Assembly (NCBI GenBank): GCA_034770075.1
Contig: CM068382.1
Span: 8,388,685-8,452,684, forward strand
DNA from: Aralia elata
Lineage: Eukaryota > Streptophyta > Magnoliopsida > Apiales > Araliaceae
Reading direction: 5' to 3'
DNA length: 64,000 bases
Shown here: positions 23,570 through 34,447 of the stretch, piece by piece
How positions within the stretch are numbered: the first letter of the stretch is position 1
How the letters are laid out: the number at the start of each line of letters is the position of its first letter
Program-made: the position numbers and the translations under genes
The notes under the pieces: model-generated
The model's database searches: none
What the model was told of the DNA's origin: nothing
The model's input: only the letters and a program-made list of their open reading frames with translations

Positions 23570-26500
23570 TATTATTTTTTCTTTTTTTTACACATGTGGT
23601 GCATGTCATACGACCAGTGGATATACTAAGGATCATGGAACTTGCACTAGTACATTCTTGGAGAAAATGTATCTGATAATAGGCCTTTCTACCCTTAAAT
23701 TCAAAAGACTACAGAAAGTACTGTATAAGTTAACTAATTATATAATATTTAAAAGAGCATTAACTCTCATTAAGTGGGTAATAATTAATAAAAATATAGA
23801 GCATTTATTGAACAATTTAATCTTGTTGAATTTGACAAACATGCACATAGCATAGAAATTATCTACCAATTAGTTGTGAAGGTCAATAAAGTTAGAAATC
23901 TACATTAAACCTATAAAAGTTAACTAAGTGAGCATATCTATCCATGGATTTTTTTTTACCAACTGTAACTTTATCAAAACATTGTATGGACAAAAGGGGA
24001 TATATATACTTCAATCAGTGTAGATGAATGGCAATGTATGAGAAGAAAATTGAACAAAAAAGTTGGTTAAAATGTAGAAAAAATAAATTAAGCAAAAAGA
24101 ATTATAAAATCTATTGGAGAAAATTTCAATTTGTGCCACTTCTACACTTTGAAGTTGATAGATATTTCTAAGGATGTAGGAAAATGACCAAACATCTCAA
24201 TGGCATGTGGCAGCATGTGATTCTTAAATGCTTGAAGCCTATACTAATTTGGGATATAATAAAGGCCACAGTACTCTCTCAATTAATTGGGCAGCTATGG
24301 TGATTGACTACCCAAGCTAGGTGCTAACATGCCTAATTTTAAAGTCAAAAGTAAGACCTAAAAGAGAAGGTTAGTGTAAAGATTAATCATGCTAAATAAG
24401 TCATATTTTATAATTAATCAATTTCAATGATTTCATCTCATTGACCAAGTATGGGAACTGAGAATATATATGCTCCAATAATGTGGAAATTCCAGTTGAA
24501 TTTATTGACCTAATTTGCCATAACACTTTTAACCAAAAAAAATTGTGGGAGATTTCAAAAGGGGAGGTGAATTTTGGCAAGAAGAAACTGATGCCAGTTC
24601 ATTTGGTCATCTGGTGGCAAAGAGGACCAAGCTAAGGAATTGTAGGTAAAAAGGGAATATGGAATACAGAGAGGACATAAATAAAAATTTGAACTTTTTA
24701 ATAAAAATTTGGTCAGTACAAATTTTATAAGAAAATTTTAATACATTTTTCTATTTGGCAAAAAGGGAGGTGAGGTGTACGTTCTTGAGTGAGCTATTGT
24801 ACAAACGCATGCATCGTTTTGTGTAATTGAATACACTCCCTTTCATGTTGTTTATAAAAAGGTGTTTTGTAATTTTTCAAAATAATATTATTATAAAGAA
24901 CAGCTCACACAAAAACGTGAGATATTCCTCACCTCTCGTGTCCCTATTTATTTTATTTTTATATTACTTTGTCTCGGTGGATTAACTCATTATGAACTAT
25001 CAACATGTCTACCTTGAGCTAATTGATCTTTATTTTCTATGTCATTTCTCCTTAAATTTTTTTATAAATTCAAAAGGTTAAAATATGATTAGATTCTTTT
25101 TTGATGGAATGTATTTTTAAATTAGGCTATATTCGTCAATCAATTTAATTTAATTTATTAAATTAGACTCTTGTTTTCGGACTGAATGGGTGTTTTCTTC
25201 ATTCTCCTCTTCTAGGTATTTTCTTCATTCTCCTCTTCCTCGCAACATATTTAATCCTATGTACTTTTTTTTTTTTTTTTTGTAAGAAAGCACTCCTCAA
25301 CATAAGCCTAGGAATTCAGAATGTGAAATCAAATATGTGCTTTTTAATGCAAAGTAAACTCGAGGGTTGGTCTAGTGGTGAAGGAGGTTTGTTTCCTTCT
25401 TTGACTTCTCCGGTTCAGAGATTTAGTTTCGATTGACGTGTAAATTGATCAGAAAATATCTTTACTGTTTAACAAAAAAATAAAAATACAAGTATGTGGC
25501 ACATGTTTTAAAGTCACAAAATTAAAAAACAAGGAACAATTTCATGTGTGATTTCTGACATACCCCTTTAAGCTCCACATGGTCATAATAGATGAGCCTG
25601 AAAATCTGTTATTTTGTACTGCTAACATTTAATTAAGTAGCACTTTAAGCTTTGATTCATTTAAAGAACTGTACTTGGATTTTTGTTTATAAACAGTTTG
25701 TACTACATTGTCATAGATAAATACGTACTTCAAAAATTTAAAAATCCTTAAAAATTTAATAGGAGGCAACAAACAGTTGACACATTAATGCTCCAGAACT
25801 ACCTTCACCAACAATTTAAGAATCCAATTTGCCCAACTTTATAAGTGAATTTTTTTTTTAATTTAGTTTTTTTGGTAGAGGCACTTGTGACCATTGCGCT
25901 TTTGGGTGTACATTAGTATCCTTTGATCTCAAAGAATTTTTATGAAGTTTTAAACGCATAGAAGAAATACCCTTCATAGTTTATACCTATTAAATTCACA
26001 AGGAAAAATAATATACATGCCAACAAATATGCGATCAAATTAGATTGCGACTACCTTAGAAATATATGAGATAAAATAGAAAAAAATTAGAGTAGGACCA
26101 TTCTCCATGCACATAGGTTGTAATTATAATTTGACCGAAAACTTTTGCAATATATAGCAGAACTTATTCACAAATTCTTGCTACAAAATCGTAGGATTCA
26201 ATTGCTTTCCTATGAGAAAAACTTCGTGAAATTTAATATTTTTCCTTCAGAGATCTTACGATTCCATACAGAAGCAAATTATACTCCTAACAACAAATTG
26301 AAAATGAGGTATTGTTGAGGGTGCTGATTTTATATTAAATACAAGTTGTTTTGTATTAAGCTTTTATGTGGCGTTATCTTTACTCATCACAGTCAATTAA
26401 GCAAAAGGCCAAGTCTATTCAAGTTCTTTAGCAATTATACTTGCCCAACATTATTTCTTTCCACTTTTAACAACTTCTCTGCTCGTACTTTATTTTTTTG

Positions 26501-27492
26501 ATACATTATTTTGTGTATATACATACACACATATATATATATTCTAAATTTCTGAGAGAAATAATAATAATAATAATAAGCTCTTCTGAATGTGGTCCTA
26601 GAAAGAAATTGTGTGGACAAGACAACCCAACTATGATAAGATCCTGTCTTGAAGTCTTGTCATTCAGTTTTACAGGAAGAGGACAAGCAACTTCTGGGCA
26701 TTCACTTCTTATAGTAACAAAACATGTCGTGTCATGTTCTTCCCTTGTTTGTTCTCATGTAATTTCTATCATCTCTTTTGCTAATTTTTCTAACTAAATC
26801 AAATACCAAAATATTGGCTTAATTTTACTGATCCCTGATCAAGAAAGTCTCAATCATACTTGTCAGTTTGAGTCCTACACCAATCTCTCTCAAATCTATC
26901 AAAAGCCCACACATGTGTGACAAATCTTCATATAAATCTTCCTAAATCACCAAATGTCCTTCTGGGGTATCTTTTCTTTTAACCTTTATGCTGTGTTCAG
27001 TCATATAGATATTGGGTTTAAAAAAATGAACCATCTTTTAGGCTTGTCCGTTTTGGTGAGTTTGGTGCATTGGCAAAGTGCATTTCGGCAATTTTTAAGC
27101 CCCAAACTCATTACATAGAAAATGATGCGGCGAGTTTGGGGTTGAAAAGTTGCGTTTGTGAATTTAAAAACTTGTGTCTGAGATAAGCTGTGTTTATAAA
27201 AGCAAGATGTTTGACCCCAAATATTAAACATCCACGGAGTGATTTAACAAGGAAATAATAGAGAGAAAATTTCTGAAGGAATTGGAGAAACTGGGATCAA
27301 CACCATGAAAATGGTTTACATTTCTTGAAACTAATACAATTATGATTGTGCATTCCAAGTTATTTCATATCACTATTGATCAAAAGAATAAGTATCTATT
27401 CTTTACCATAATGGCCAAAAAAAAAAGGAGATAAAGAACTGATCAATGAGCTAAAGAAAATGAGAAAACAACATACATCACATAAGTTTGTT
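23570..27492. other. Intergenic region
   Basis: No protein-coding gene recognised across this stretch. It holds a possible SINE at 25362-25492, a long T run at 25266-25284, an (ATA)n run at about 26563-26579, and, close to 27480, the probable 3' UTR of the DUF868 gene (minus strand). Confidence 0.45.
25362..25492 (+). mobile_element. tRNA-derived SINE remnant (tentative)
   Basis: A pol III A-box-like TTGGTCTAGTGG (25367-25378) is followed about 34 bp later by a degenerate B-box-like GGTTCAGAGA, and the sequence ends in an A-rich tail near 25475-25490. This is the plan of plant tRNA-derived SINEs. Target duplications not identified. Confidence 0.4.
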
Positions 27493-28395
27493 CTAACGGC
27501 TGTTGCAGCCATAAATCAACAAAGAAAATTCGACTTTTTCTTGCTGATCTTTCTGCACCAACTTCTCCTCAAGCCATAGCCTGCTGTCCATCCCATTTCT
27601 TGTCCTGAACATGAACACCGCATAACCCGAACCCGGATTAAAGAACCAATCATGAACATCCCAAAACAGATCAACCAACAAACCATCCACAAAAATTGAC
27701 TGATTCCCTCTAAAATTCAAGTGCAGCCTTTTTACCCTTATCACCATTTTCTTGTCTATACAAACCGATAAAACCGGGTACTTGAGGCCTTCATTTTCCC
27801 CACTACACCTTATCAAAATATCATGTGAAATCCCAGTTTCACAAAATTGGGCCTTAGTGGAATAATGGGTATTTCCAGAAAAATGTTCTCGCCGCGAAAT
27901 TAATGAGAATTTGGGTAAATGAGTGCCATTTTTGAATTTCTTGGCCACTGCTTCTTGTGCCATGTCTCCAAGAGCTAGGCCAAGTTCTGTTTCAACCGTT
28001 ATTAGGACATAATAGCCTTGAACCGGTTCTGGGCCTGTTTTATATTGAGCTCCAGATAAATCCCAGAAAATTTCACACTTGGAGTTGCTGAATTCTAATG
28101 ATTTGCTGCCTTTCTTCTTTCTGAATAATCGCGAACTCGAGTTAAGCTTGAATGTGGTGACTGTATCATCCCCAAAGCTTATGGTTAGGCCTTGGGACAT
28201 GTTGTTTTTGCTCCATGTGACAGTTACAAGAATCTGGTTTTGATTTGAGAGAATGATTTTGTATAGACAAGTGACTGCAATTTGCACGGAAGGGATCAAA
28301 TTTGGAGAAAGACAAGAATGGTTTGAATAGCTAGAACAAGATGCATCAGATACTTCTATTGCATATTCACTAAAACAAGAAGCAAAATCCCTCAT
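27493..28395 (-). CDS. DUF868 family protein
   Basis: Single exon of 300 residues, the usual length and structure for the plant-specific DUF868 family, whose biochemical function is unknown. It starts MRDFASCFSEYAIEVSDASC at ATG 28395; the open frame continues upstream but is low-complexity (poly-K, FFF), so it is 5' UTR. Family features present: an N-terminal PSVQIAVTCLYKIIL stretch, VTWSKNNMSQGLTI, a basic RKKKGSKSLE patch, the WDLSGAQYKTGPEPVQGYYV block, GDMAQEA, EHFSGNTHYSTKAQF, MVIRVKRLHLNFRGNQSIFV and the aromatic VDLFWDVHDWFF before GYAVFMFR. No transmembrane helix or transit peptide is evident. Closest remembered Arabidopsis neighbour gene of this family is At2g27770. A MULE lies about 400 bp upstream of the ATG. 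Confidence 0.93.
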   Translation of the reverse strand: MRDFASCFSEYAIEVSDASCSSYSNHSCLSPNLIPSVQIAVTCLYKIILSNQNQILVTVTWSKNNMSQGLTISFGDDTVTTFKLNSSSRLFRKKKGSKSLEFSNSKCEIFWDLSGAQYKTGPEPVQGYYVLITVETELGLALGDMAQEAVAKKFKNGTHLPKFSLISRREHFSGNTHYSTKAQFCETGISHDILIRCSGENEGLKYPVLSVCIDKKMVIRVKRLHLNFRGNQSIFVDGLLVDLFWDVHDWFFNPGSGYAVFMFRTRNGMDSRLWLEEKLVQKDQQEKVEFSLLIYGCNSR

Positions 28396-28931
28396 TTTGG
28401 GCTCTTTTTTTTTTTTTTTTTTTTGCAGAAATGAGAAGAGAACAGAGAAATCTAATGGTTTTTTGAAAAAATAAATAAATAAATAAATTTGGTTCTGTTC
28501 TTGGAAGAAATGGAGGTACAAGAAAAAAATGGCGGCCGAAGAGGAAAAAGGAGACTGAAGAGGAAGATAAAAGGAAAGGAAGTGAAAGGGCAAGAAATCC
28601 AGCAGCTTCCTGACAACACCATGTAACTAATAAATATGATTCTCTTTCTCTCTCTCCCTCTCCCTCTCACCTTAAATTGGATCGAATTATAAGAAGCAAA
28701 ATGGAAGAATAGAAAATTAAGGTAGACCTTGAAGATTTCTTTCTCTAATCTTTCTTGCCAGTTCATCTGAGATATTAAATAATGATATATATATATATAG
28801 GTAGTGCTCTACAATATACGCTTGATATGGACACTATTCCAGCAAACAATAAACAAATCTCTCACCGTTCAATATAAGATCTAAGGGTTGAGATTAACTT
28901 GGGCATGAGTCCGGCCGCTAGTCCTGCTAGC

Positions 28932-29020
28932 TCTATTCTTACTACCGACCAGGCTAAACAGTAACGTTTATCACCATCAATACGACGTCTTATAGTCCGA
29001 CTGTTAGTATGAGTAGCGGT
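28932..29020. repeat. Imperfect hairpin in left TIR of the MULE
   Basis: The segment TACTACCGACCAGGCTAAAC is followed about 50 bp later by its imperfect complement (TATAGTCCGACTGTTAGTAT). Counterpart of the stronger hairpin at 30850. Confidence 0.6.
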
Positions 29021-29628
29021 CCGACGATAAACAAAATTCAGATCTAGATCTGTTTGCTGTTATCAAACGTTTGCTGACAATATAGTTACTATCATTTGGA
29101 GGAAGAAGAAGACAAATCTAATGCTAGACAAAGTCAATTCTACATCAAAATTCAACTTTCAATAAGTTATTCTACTCTAATTACTAGTAAGAATATTACT
29201 ACCGATTTTTTTTTATAACAAATTTATGTTAATTTATAAAATATTACTAGAATTACATGTATGAAATAGCAAATTGGGCAGTATGTATGTATACATATAT
29301 AACTAATTTTGTATAAAGTCATATACATGCATAATATTGATATATTTTGTGTAAAAACTTAAACTAATAATATGGAATAATTGGTGCTTACGTATATATA
29401 TTGAATAATTTGTTATGCATACCTTTATACATAGAATATTATTGGTGTTATTTTTAATTTATGTTGGTATTTTTAGGTAAAATATGGAGAATTGGCTGCC
29501 CAGACCCATTGACTACTAATTGTGTGGGGATTTTGAGTGTTTAGCCATCCGGTAGTAAGCAACAAAACAGATGGCAGTCTCATGTCTGTCCTAGTTAAAG
29601 TTGACGGTCGTAAACAAATACTTTTAAT

Positions 29629-29808
29629 ATGAAGTGTAGGGAAATAACAATAACTTTGGAGGATGTTCATTTTATTTTTGAGTTGCCGATGTTAGGAAAG
29701 CCTTTAACTTGTCCTTCATTTGATGCCCCATTGAGATATTTTAGAGAAATTTTTGGGGATGATGGTTATAGAAATCCTGTAGTCCATGACTTTGAGTCAC
29801 GTCTCTAA
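29629..29808 (+). pseudogene. Plant-mobile-domain-like fragment (tentative)
   Basis: A 59-codon frame reads REITITLEDVHFIFELPMLGKP, where the run (E/H).TITLEDV....GLP..G.P is the best-known block of the plant mobile domain (MAIN/MAIL proteins and MULE-borne relatives). The rest of the domain is absent. It lies inside the MULE, on the strand opposite the transposase. Confidence 0.4.
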
Positions 29809-29811
29809 AAC

Positions 29812-30690
29812 TCAAACGAAAGTGTCTATTGTCTCATCCCTTAACAGTGCAAATTCAAACAAAATTGAGTGATAATGGTGCTTGACTCCGGTAAATGGAA
29901 CAAATGACATATTATACATATTTGTCCTATACGTAGTTTCAAATATAACGTCTCTGAAATGTTGATACATTAACCTTATTCGGACATCTACCCACAAAAT
30001 ATAAGTTATGCGATTGTCTTCGCTTGGTTTAACACAAAAAAAGAATTTACTCGCATTGACAGATTCAACTTTTTTTAGATAATTGACTACAACTTGTGCA
30101 TCATTTTCATCCTCCGAGTCACACTTTAAATCCCGAACTACATTATAAATATTCTTGTCACTAAAATTTATGTTTTGCATCCCTCCACCCATTGTGCTCA
30201 AACTGTTCATCATCCTACTATGTCTAATATTCGTCTTATTTAAAGTGTCAATTAATTGTCTTGTTATCGGCGTAATATTTCTATGTGTCTCAATCAAATC
30301 TATTTTGGTAGGTGTCACTAAATGATGATGGTGATCCAACTCAATGGCCGAAATACGCGAATTATCTTCTTTCTTACTATAGATCGAGTCTCTGTCTTCT
30401 TATTTTATCGTTATTACATTCATCATCAAGTGAACTTTTTAGAACATTTAGTCTAGCAGCTTTTTTACATACATATAACCTAGACGACACATCATTACTA
30501 TGAGCATGTTTATGGCTAGTAGCAATTCTAATCTCAAATCCATTTTTGTGTGCACAAGATTTATAAAAAATTTTAACTTCTTCCAACTTAGAGAACAATT
30601 GACCAACATAAGGGACCATCTCAAGTTTACTACTTTCAGCATCATTAGCAAACTCAGATGCATCTTGTAGTAAGCGTGAAAGTCATTGAT
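29812..30690 (-). pseudogene. FAR1/FRS-type MULE transposase fragment
   Basis: FAR1/FHY3-related proteins derive from Mutator transposases. Minus-strand pieces show the FAR1 DNA-binding region (VPYVGQLFSKLEEVKIFY, then KNGFEIRIATSHK, RLYVCKKAAR), a linker HHHHLVTPTKIDLIETHRNI that matches the family's NHPL-type block, and the start of the MULE domain (LKCDSEDENDAQVVVNYLKK, FFCVKPSEDNRITYILWVD, FETTYRTNMYNMSFVPFTGV). The frame changes between the two domains (near 30340-30380). The catalytic DDE core past the first Asp block, the SWIM zinc finger and the C-terminus are missing. The TIRs around it argue for a transposon remnant rather than a domesticated FRS gene. Confidence 0.8.
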
Positions 30691-30849
30691 GAACACTTAC
30701 AAAAATTATGCACGAACAACTAATTTCTTCAAAGCTCAGCAAATTCTTTCCAAAGCTAAATTTTCGCAGCTGCTTAGAAATTGGAGCGTATGGAGTAAAA
30801 TTTTGCAATCGGATATGAAGATCTAAATCTAGGTTTTGTTTATGCTCTG

Positions 30850-30940
30850 ACCACTACTCCTACTAGCAGTCAGGCTATAAGACGTTGTATTGATGATAAA
30901 CATCGTCGTTTAACCTGACTGGTAGTAGGAGGAGTAGCCA
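30850..30940. repeat. Hairpin in right TIR of the MULE
   Basis: The arms CCACTACTCCTACTAGCAGT plus CAGGCTATAAGACG and CGTCGTTTAACCTG plus ACTGGTAGTAGGAGGAGTAG pair over more than 30 positions around a loop of about 20 bases. Confidence 0.8.
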
Positions 30941-31126
30941 GGAAAAGTCCTAGTAATCTTCGAGAGTAACTTAATCACTACAGTGGTAGTTGGTAAGAGT
31001 TTCTCTGGCCGCCAGAAGGATTAGCGGTCGAGCACATGTCCAAGTTAATCTTGACCTTTAAATCTCACATTGGACAGTGAGAAATCTGTTTATTGAAATA
31101 ATGTCTATAGCAAACATTTGTTATAG

Positions 31127-31159
<33 letters not shown>

Positions 31160-32729
31160 ATGAGAGTTGGACAAATTTTGAGCCATTGAGTGACAATATT
31201 ATGATTATTTTAGACAGTTAAAAAAATGATGTTGTCTTAGTAAATATATATTTAACGACATATTTATAATTATTTTAGAAATGTTTAACACGTTATCGAC
31301 AATTATTGCTTTAGCACCCATCAGTTTTGGTCTAACAATGTTAACAATCTTATTTTAATATATAATATGACATAAAAATAGTAAAAATAAATAAAATAAT
31401 AACTCTATTTATTCAGAGTATTTGTCGTAGAATATGGATATAGAGCTGAAAATGGTAAGAAAGTTTTGGTTAAATAGTCAATATATAATAAGGATACAGT
31501 TAAAAATGAGAAAGAAAAAAAAGTTAAATAACTGAATATATTTTAATTTTAACTAAAAAAAGTTGATATGAAAATTGAGATGATTATGATAGTGAGAGCT
31601 GGCCCTCCACATATTTAAACCAATCTGTTGACCCACCAACTCCTACTTCCAGCACACCTATGATTAAAAGCAGAGGAATAATGTGAGCTACAAACTTTCT
31701 CTCAGTTCCCATTTTAAATCAAAAGGATGAAAAAATTGATTAATAATAAAAGAAGCAATTATTTAGTACTATAATTTTTAAAGGGTTAGTTTGATGTAAC
31801 TGAGATTGAAGTTTTAAAGGGTTATCATACCTTTGCAGTTGGGAGAACAGATTATAAATTTCAATTTTAAGCCCCATGAACCTAATAAATCCCCCCCCCC
31901 CAACCCTCTTCAATATAAAACATAAAAACCAAAATAAAAAAAGAAAATTTAAAAGTGAACGGCCGACATAATTTCTCATATTTCATTTCCACAAGTTTTT
32001 AACAGAACTTCATTACATTTGGAATTAAGGAGATCTTTTTTTTTTTACTATAAGGAAATCATGCCATTGAATATGGCTTTCAAATTTAGTTCCGAATTAA
32101 TGGATGCTATTAAAAGGAGTGACAACGCTATACGTAAAAAAAAGAAACTCATAGAATAACAGAAGCAAATATAGCTTTTTGCACATTTTCATTCATTCAT
32201 GAATAAGATTTATACATCTTGATCGAAAAAGAATCAAGAGAAGAAAAAAAACGAAAAGAAAATGAAAGATGAAACAAAGATCATGAATCAACTAAACTTT
32301 CTTGGGGACTTCCTTAAGAATAAGAAAGAGGAAACTCATGTAAATACCATGAAATAAAATTTGATCTTATTCATGAAAATTCTGTAAATATTTCATTCTA
32401 AAAATAAAAAGTTTGAAATAATTGATTTTTTTTTGGGAAATTGAATGCAGTTAGTAAAAATAAAAATGAATTGATTGTATTTACTAACACTAATTAATGA
32501 GTCTAGAAAAATTAAAAGGTAAGTAAAGTAAGAGTCAGAATGATAGTGTGCATAATTATAAGTATAAAAGCAGCATGCCTGATGAAAGGGGAAAAATGGT
32601 AAAACATAGTGTTTGATAAAGCCGGCAAAAGGAGGATCAAAAGAAAAAGGCATGGATTTCATGCAGGTGTTTTGTAATTATCAACCTTCGCTGGGAACAC
32701 TTTTTCTTCACATGTATTAAAAATAAGAG

Positions 32730-32963
32730 TAATGTTAGATACATAAATTATACATAAAAATTGTGCACAAACAGTATAAAAAAGAAAAAGAAAATAAGAA
32801 GTAGTACTTACGGTTAAATGTTTTGCGCAATTTCATTAGTAAGTAATACATGGATCCTATCCTTTGTGCACAACTTTTTGTGTACAGTTTGTTTCCAATT
32901 TTCTCTCTTTTTTTATACTGTTTGTGCACAATTTTTATGTATAGTTTGTGTCTCTAGCATTAT
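32730..32963. mobile_element. TIR MITE of unassigned superfamily
   Basis: The left end TAATGTTAGATACATAAATT continues ATACATAAAAATTGTGCACA, and the reverse complement of the right end gives TAATGCTAGAGACACAAACT and the same ATACATAAAAATTGTGCACA. The inverted repeats are about 60 bp. A third related motif (TTTGTGCACAACTTTTTGTG) lies in the middle at 32869-32890. No clear target duplication was found. Confidence 0.65.
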
Positions 32964-33362
32964 TTAAAACTAACCAAGAGTGGCTCAGTATTAGTCATTT
33001 TCTTAATTAAATGTATCTGAAATGTATTCCTCCCTTTCACAAATTGTTTATAAATTTATAAAATTTTAAGGATAATGTTTTTTGTGGCATGTCTATCTAT
33101 ATATTTATTGATTATATAGTTGAATAGTGATAATTTGATATAAAAAATTATAATAGTATTAATAAATATTGTTTCATTTAATATTATTATTATTCAATTA
33201 AATGAAACTCTTTTTATGAATTAATTCATTTCACGCCCCCAAACTCTTTTTATGAAACATTATGAAACAGTAATAGTTGTTATTTACAAATTTTATAAAT
33301 GCAAGTCTTTTTTGAAAGTATTAAAATTAATGAAATAGAAAAAGATGAAAGTTCAAAGGAGC

Positions 33363-33535
33363 TATCAAACTGTATATAAAAAGTTGTGCACAAAGAATAG
33401 AACTCATGTATTGTTTACCAATAAAAATGTATAAAACATCTAATCGTAAATCTTATTTTCTATTTTCTCTCTTTTTTTTTTATATTATTTGTGCACATTT
33501 CTATGTATAATTTGTGTAATAAATATTACTCAAGG
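33363..33535. mobile_element. Second, rearranged copy of the 32730-type MITE
   Basis: It carries ACTGTATATAAAAAGTTGTG and TTGTGCACATTTCTATGTATA motifs and a TATTTTCTCTCTTTTTTTTT block shared with 32730-32963. Its left part corresponds to the middle of the first copy, so it is truncated or rearranged. Confidence 0.5.
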
Positions 33536-34287
33536 AGAATCTACCTAACCGTAAATGAAATGAATCATTATTATTTCTCTTTTGGTACACATGTGGATGA
33601 ATTAAATTGGGGTATGGACCCAGATGGGTCTAGGGTTCTGGGGCATGTTCACCATTGCCTACAATACAGTGAATGAATGATTATGTTGGAGATCAAAACA
33701 GGCATGTTGAAGGAACCCTAGGAGGTCTATATGCATTGCTCTATCTAAACTTCATGAATCTACAACTACAATTATATGCTCCCTCTGGGGAAAAAGTCAT
33801 AATTCCTTGTTATTTTTCTATATAAATATAAAATATTAACGCATCTGTAAGACATACAAATATTATTACGACTGACCATTAATATTGTTAAAATAAAAAT
33901 AATGTTGCCAAAGTAATAAGTGTCCTTAAAATTATTGCTAAATATATATTTGTTACTGACCGCATCATTTTCCTTGGAAAATCATCCTTAGGAAATTATT
34001 ATTCTTGATTGTGCTAAAAAATAATGCCTGTAAAAGTAATTTCAAGATAAAATAAAATAAGAGAATTAATATTTTCACTAGCAAAAGTATTAATTTCACA
34101 AAATTCTCACATTAATAGTAAATGAGTCTCATATTTATGTGAGAAAAATCTTGTAAAAATATTAAATTTTATTCTCTGCTTGTGTAAATATTAATTTCCT
34201 AAAATAAGGTGGAGTATATATCAAAGAGAATTATCAGATCCATTATCACTATCTAATAATCCATGAGCCAATTTTTCTATAAAAATA

Positions 34288-34447
34288 GGATAAGTTTATG
34301 TACACTATTCCAAACACTACATTGCACATCCAATCATTAAAAAGTGGAACTTGACATGGAAATCCACGTCAGGTCCCACTTTTTAATGATTGGATGTGCA
34401 ATGTAATATTAAATGTAATGTTTGTAATAGTGTATGTAGACTTATCC
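34288..34447. mobile_element. Mutator-type foldback MITE, 160 bp
   Basis: Ends GGATAAGTTTATGTACACTA and TGTATGTAGACTTATCC form inverted termini, and the arms pair inward through TTGCACATCCAATCATTAAA with a short loop, so almost the whole element folds. It is flanked by a perfect 9-bp duplication ATAAAAATA (34279-34287 and 34448-34456), the length made by Mutator transposases. Confidence 0.85.

Larger units (their letters stand above)
28801..31133 (-). mobile_element. FAR1-type Mutator-like element (MULE) with diverged long TIRs
   Basis: The left end (TAGTGCTCTACAATATACGC) and the reverse complement of the right end (TAGTGATCTATAACAAATG) are related, and the relationship extends for about 250-300 bp: shared blocks include CTCACCGTTCAATATAAGAT / CTCACTGTCCAATGTGAGAT, TTGAGATTAACTTGG / TCAAGATTAACTTGG, ATCAATACGACGTCTTATAG / ATCAATACAACGTCTTATAG. 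The element carries a broken FAR1-like transposase on the minus strand and sits between (AT)n runs on both sides, which hide any 9-bp duplication. Non-autonomous as it stands. Confidence 0.8.
31134..34287. other. Intergenic region with MITE remnants
   Basis: No gene recognised. It contains a (TA)n run next to the MULE, a C9 run at about 31892-31901, the MITE pair at 32730 and 33363, and a possible degraded Stowaway relative near 33030-33215 (CTCCCTTTCACAAATT and AAACTCTTTTTATGAA). Confidence 0.45.

Noticed and set aside
28396..28593. Upstream extension of the DUF868 frame and an overlapping frame to 28766
   Set aside because: The added residues are homopolymer-derived (poly-K, poly-F) and not family-like; MRDFASCF is the usual start.
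29812..30690. Functional FAR1-related (FRS) gene
   Set aside because: The frame is broken, the catalytic and SWIM regions are missing, and it lies between TIRs.
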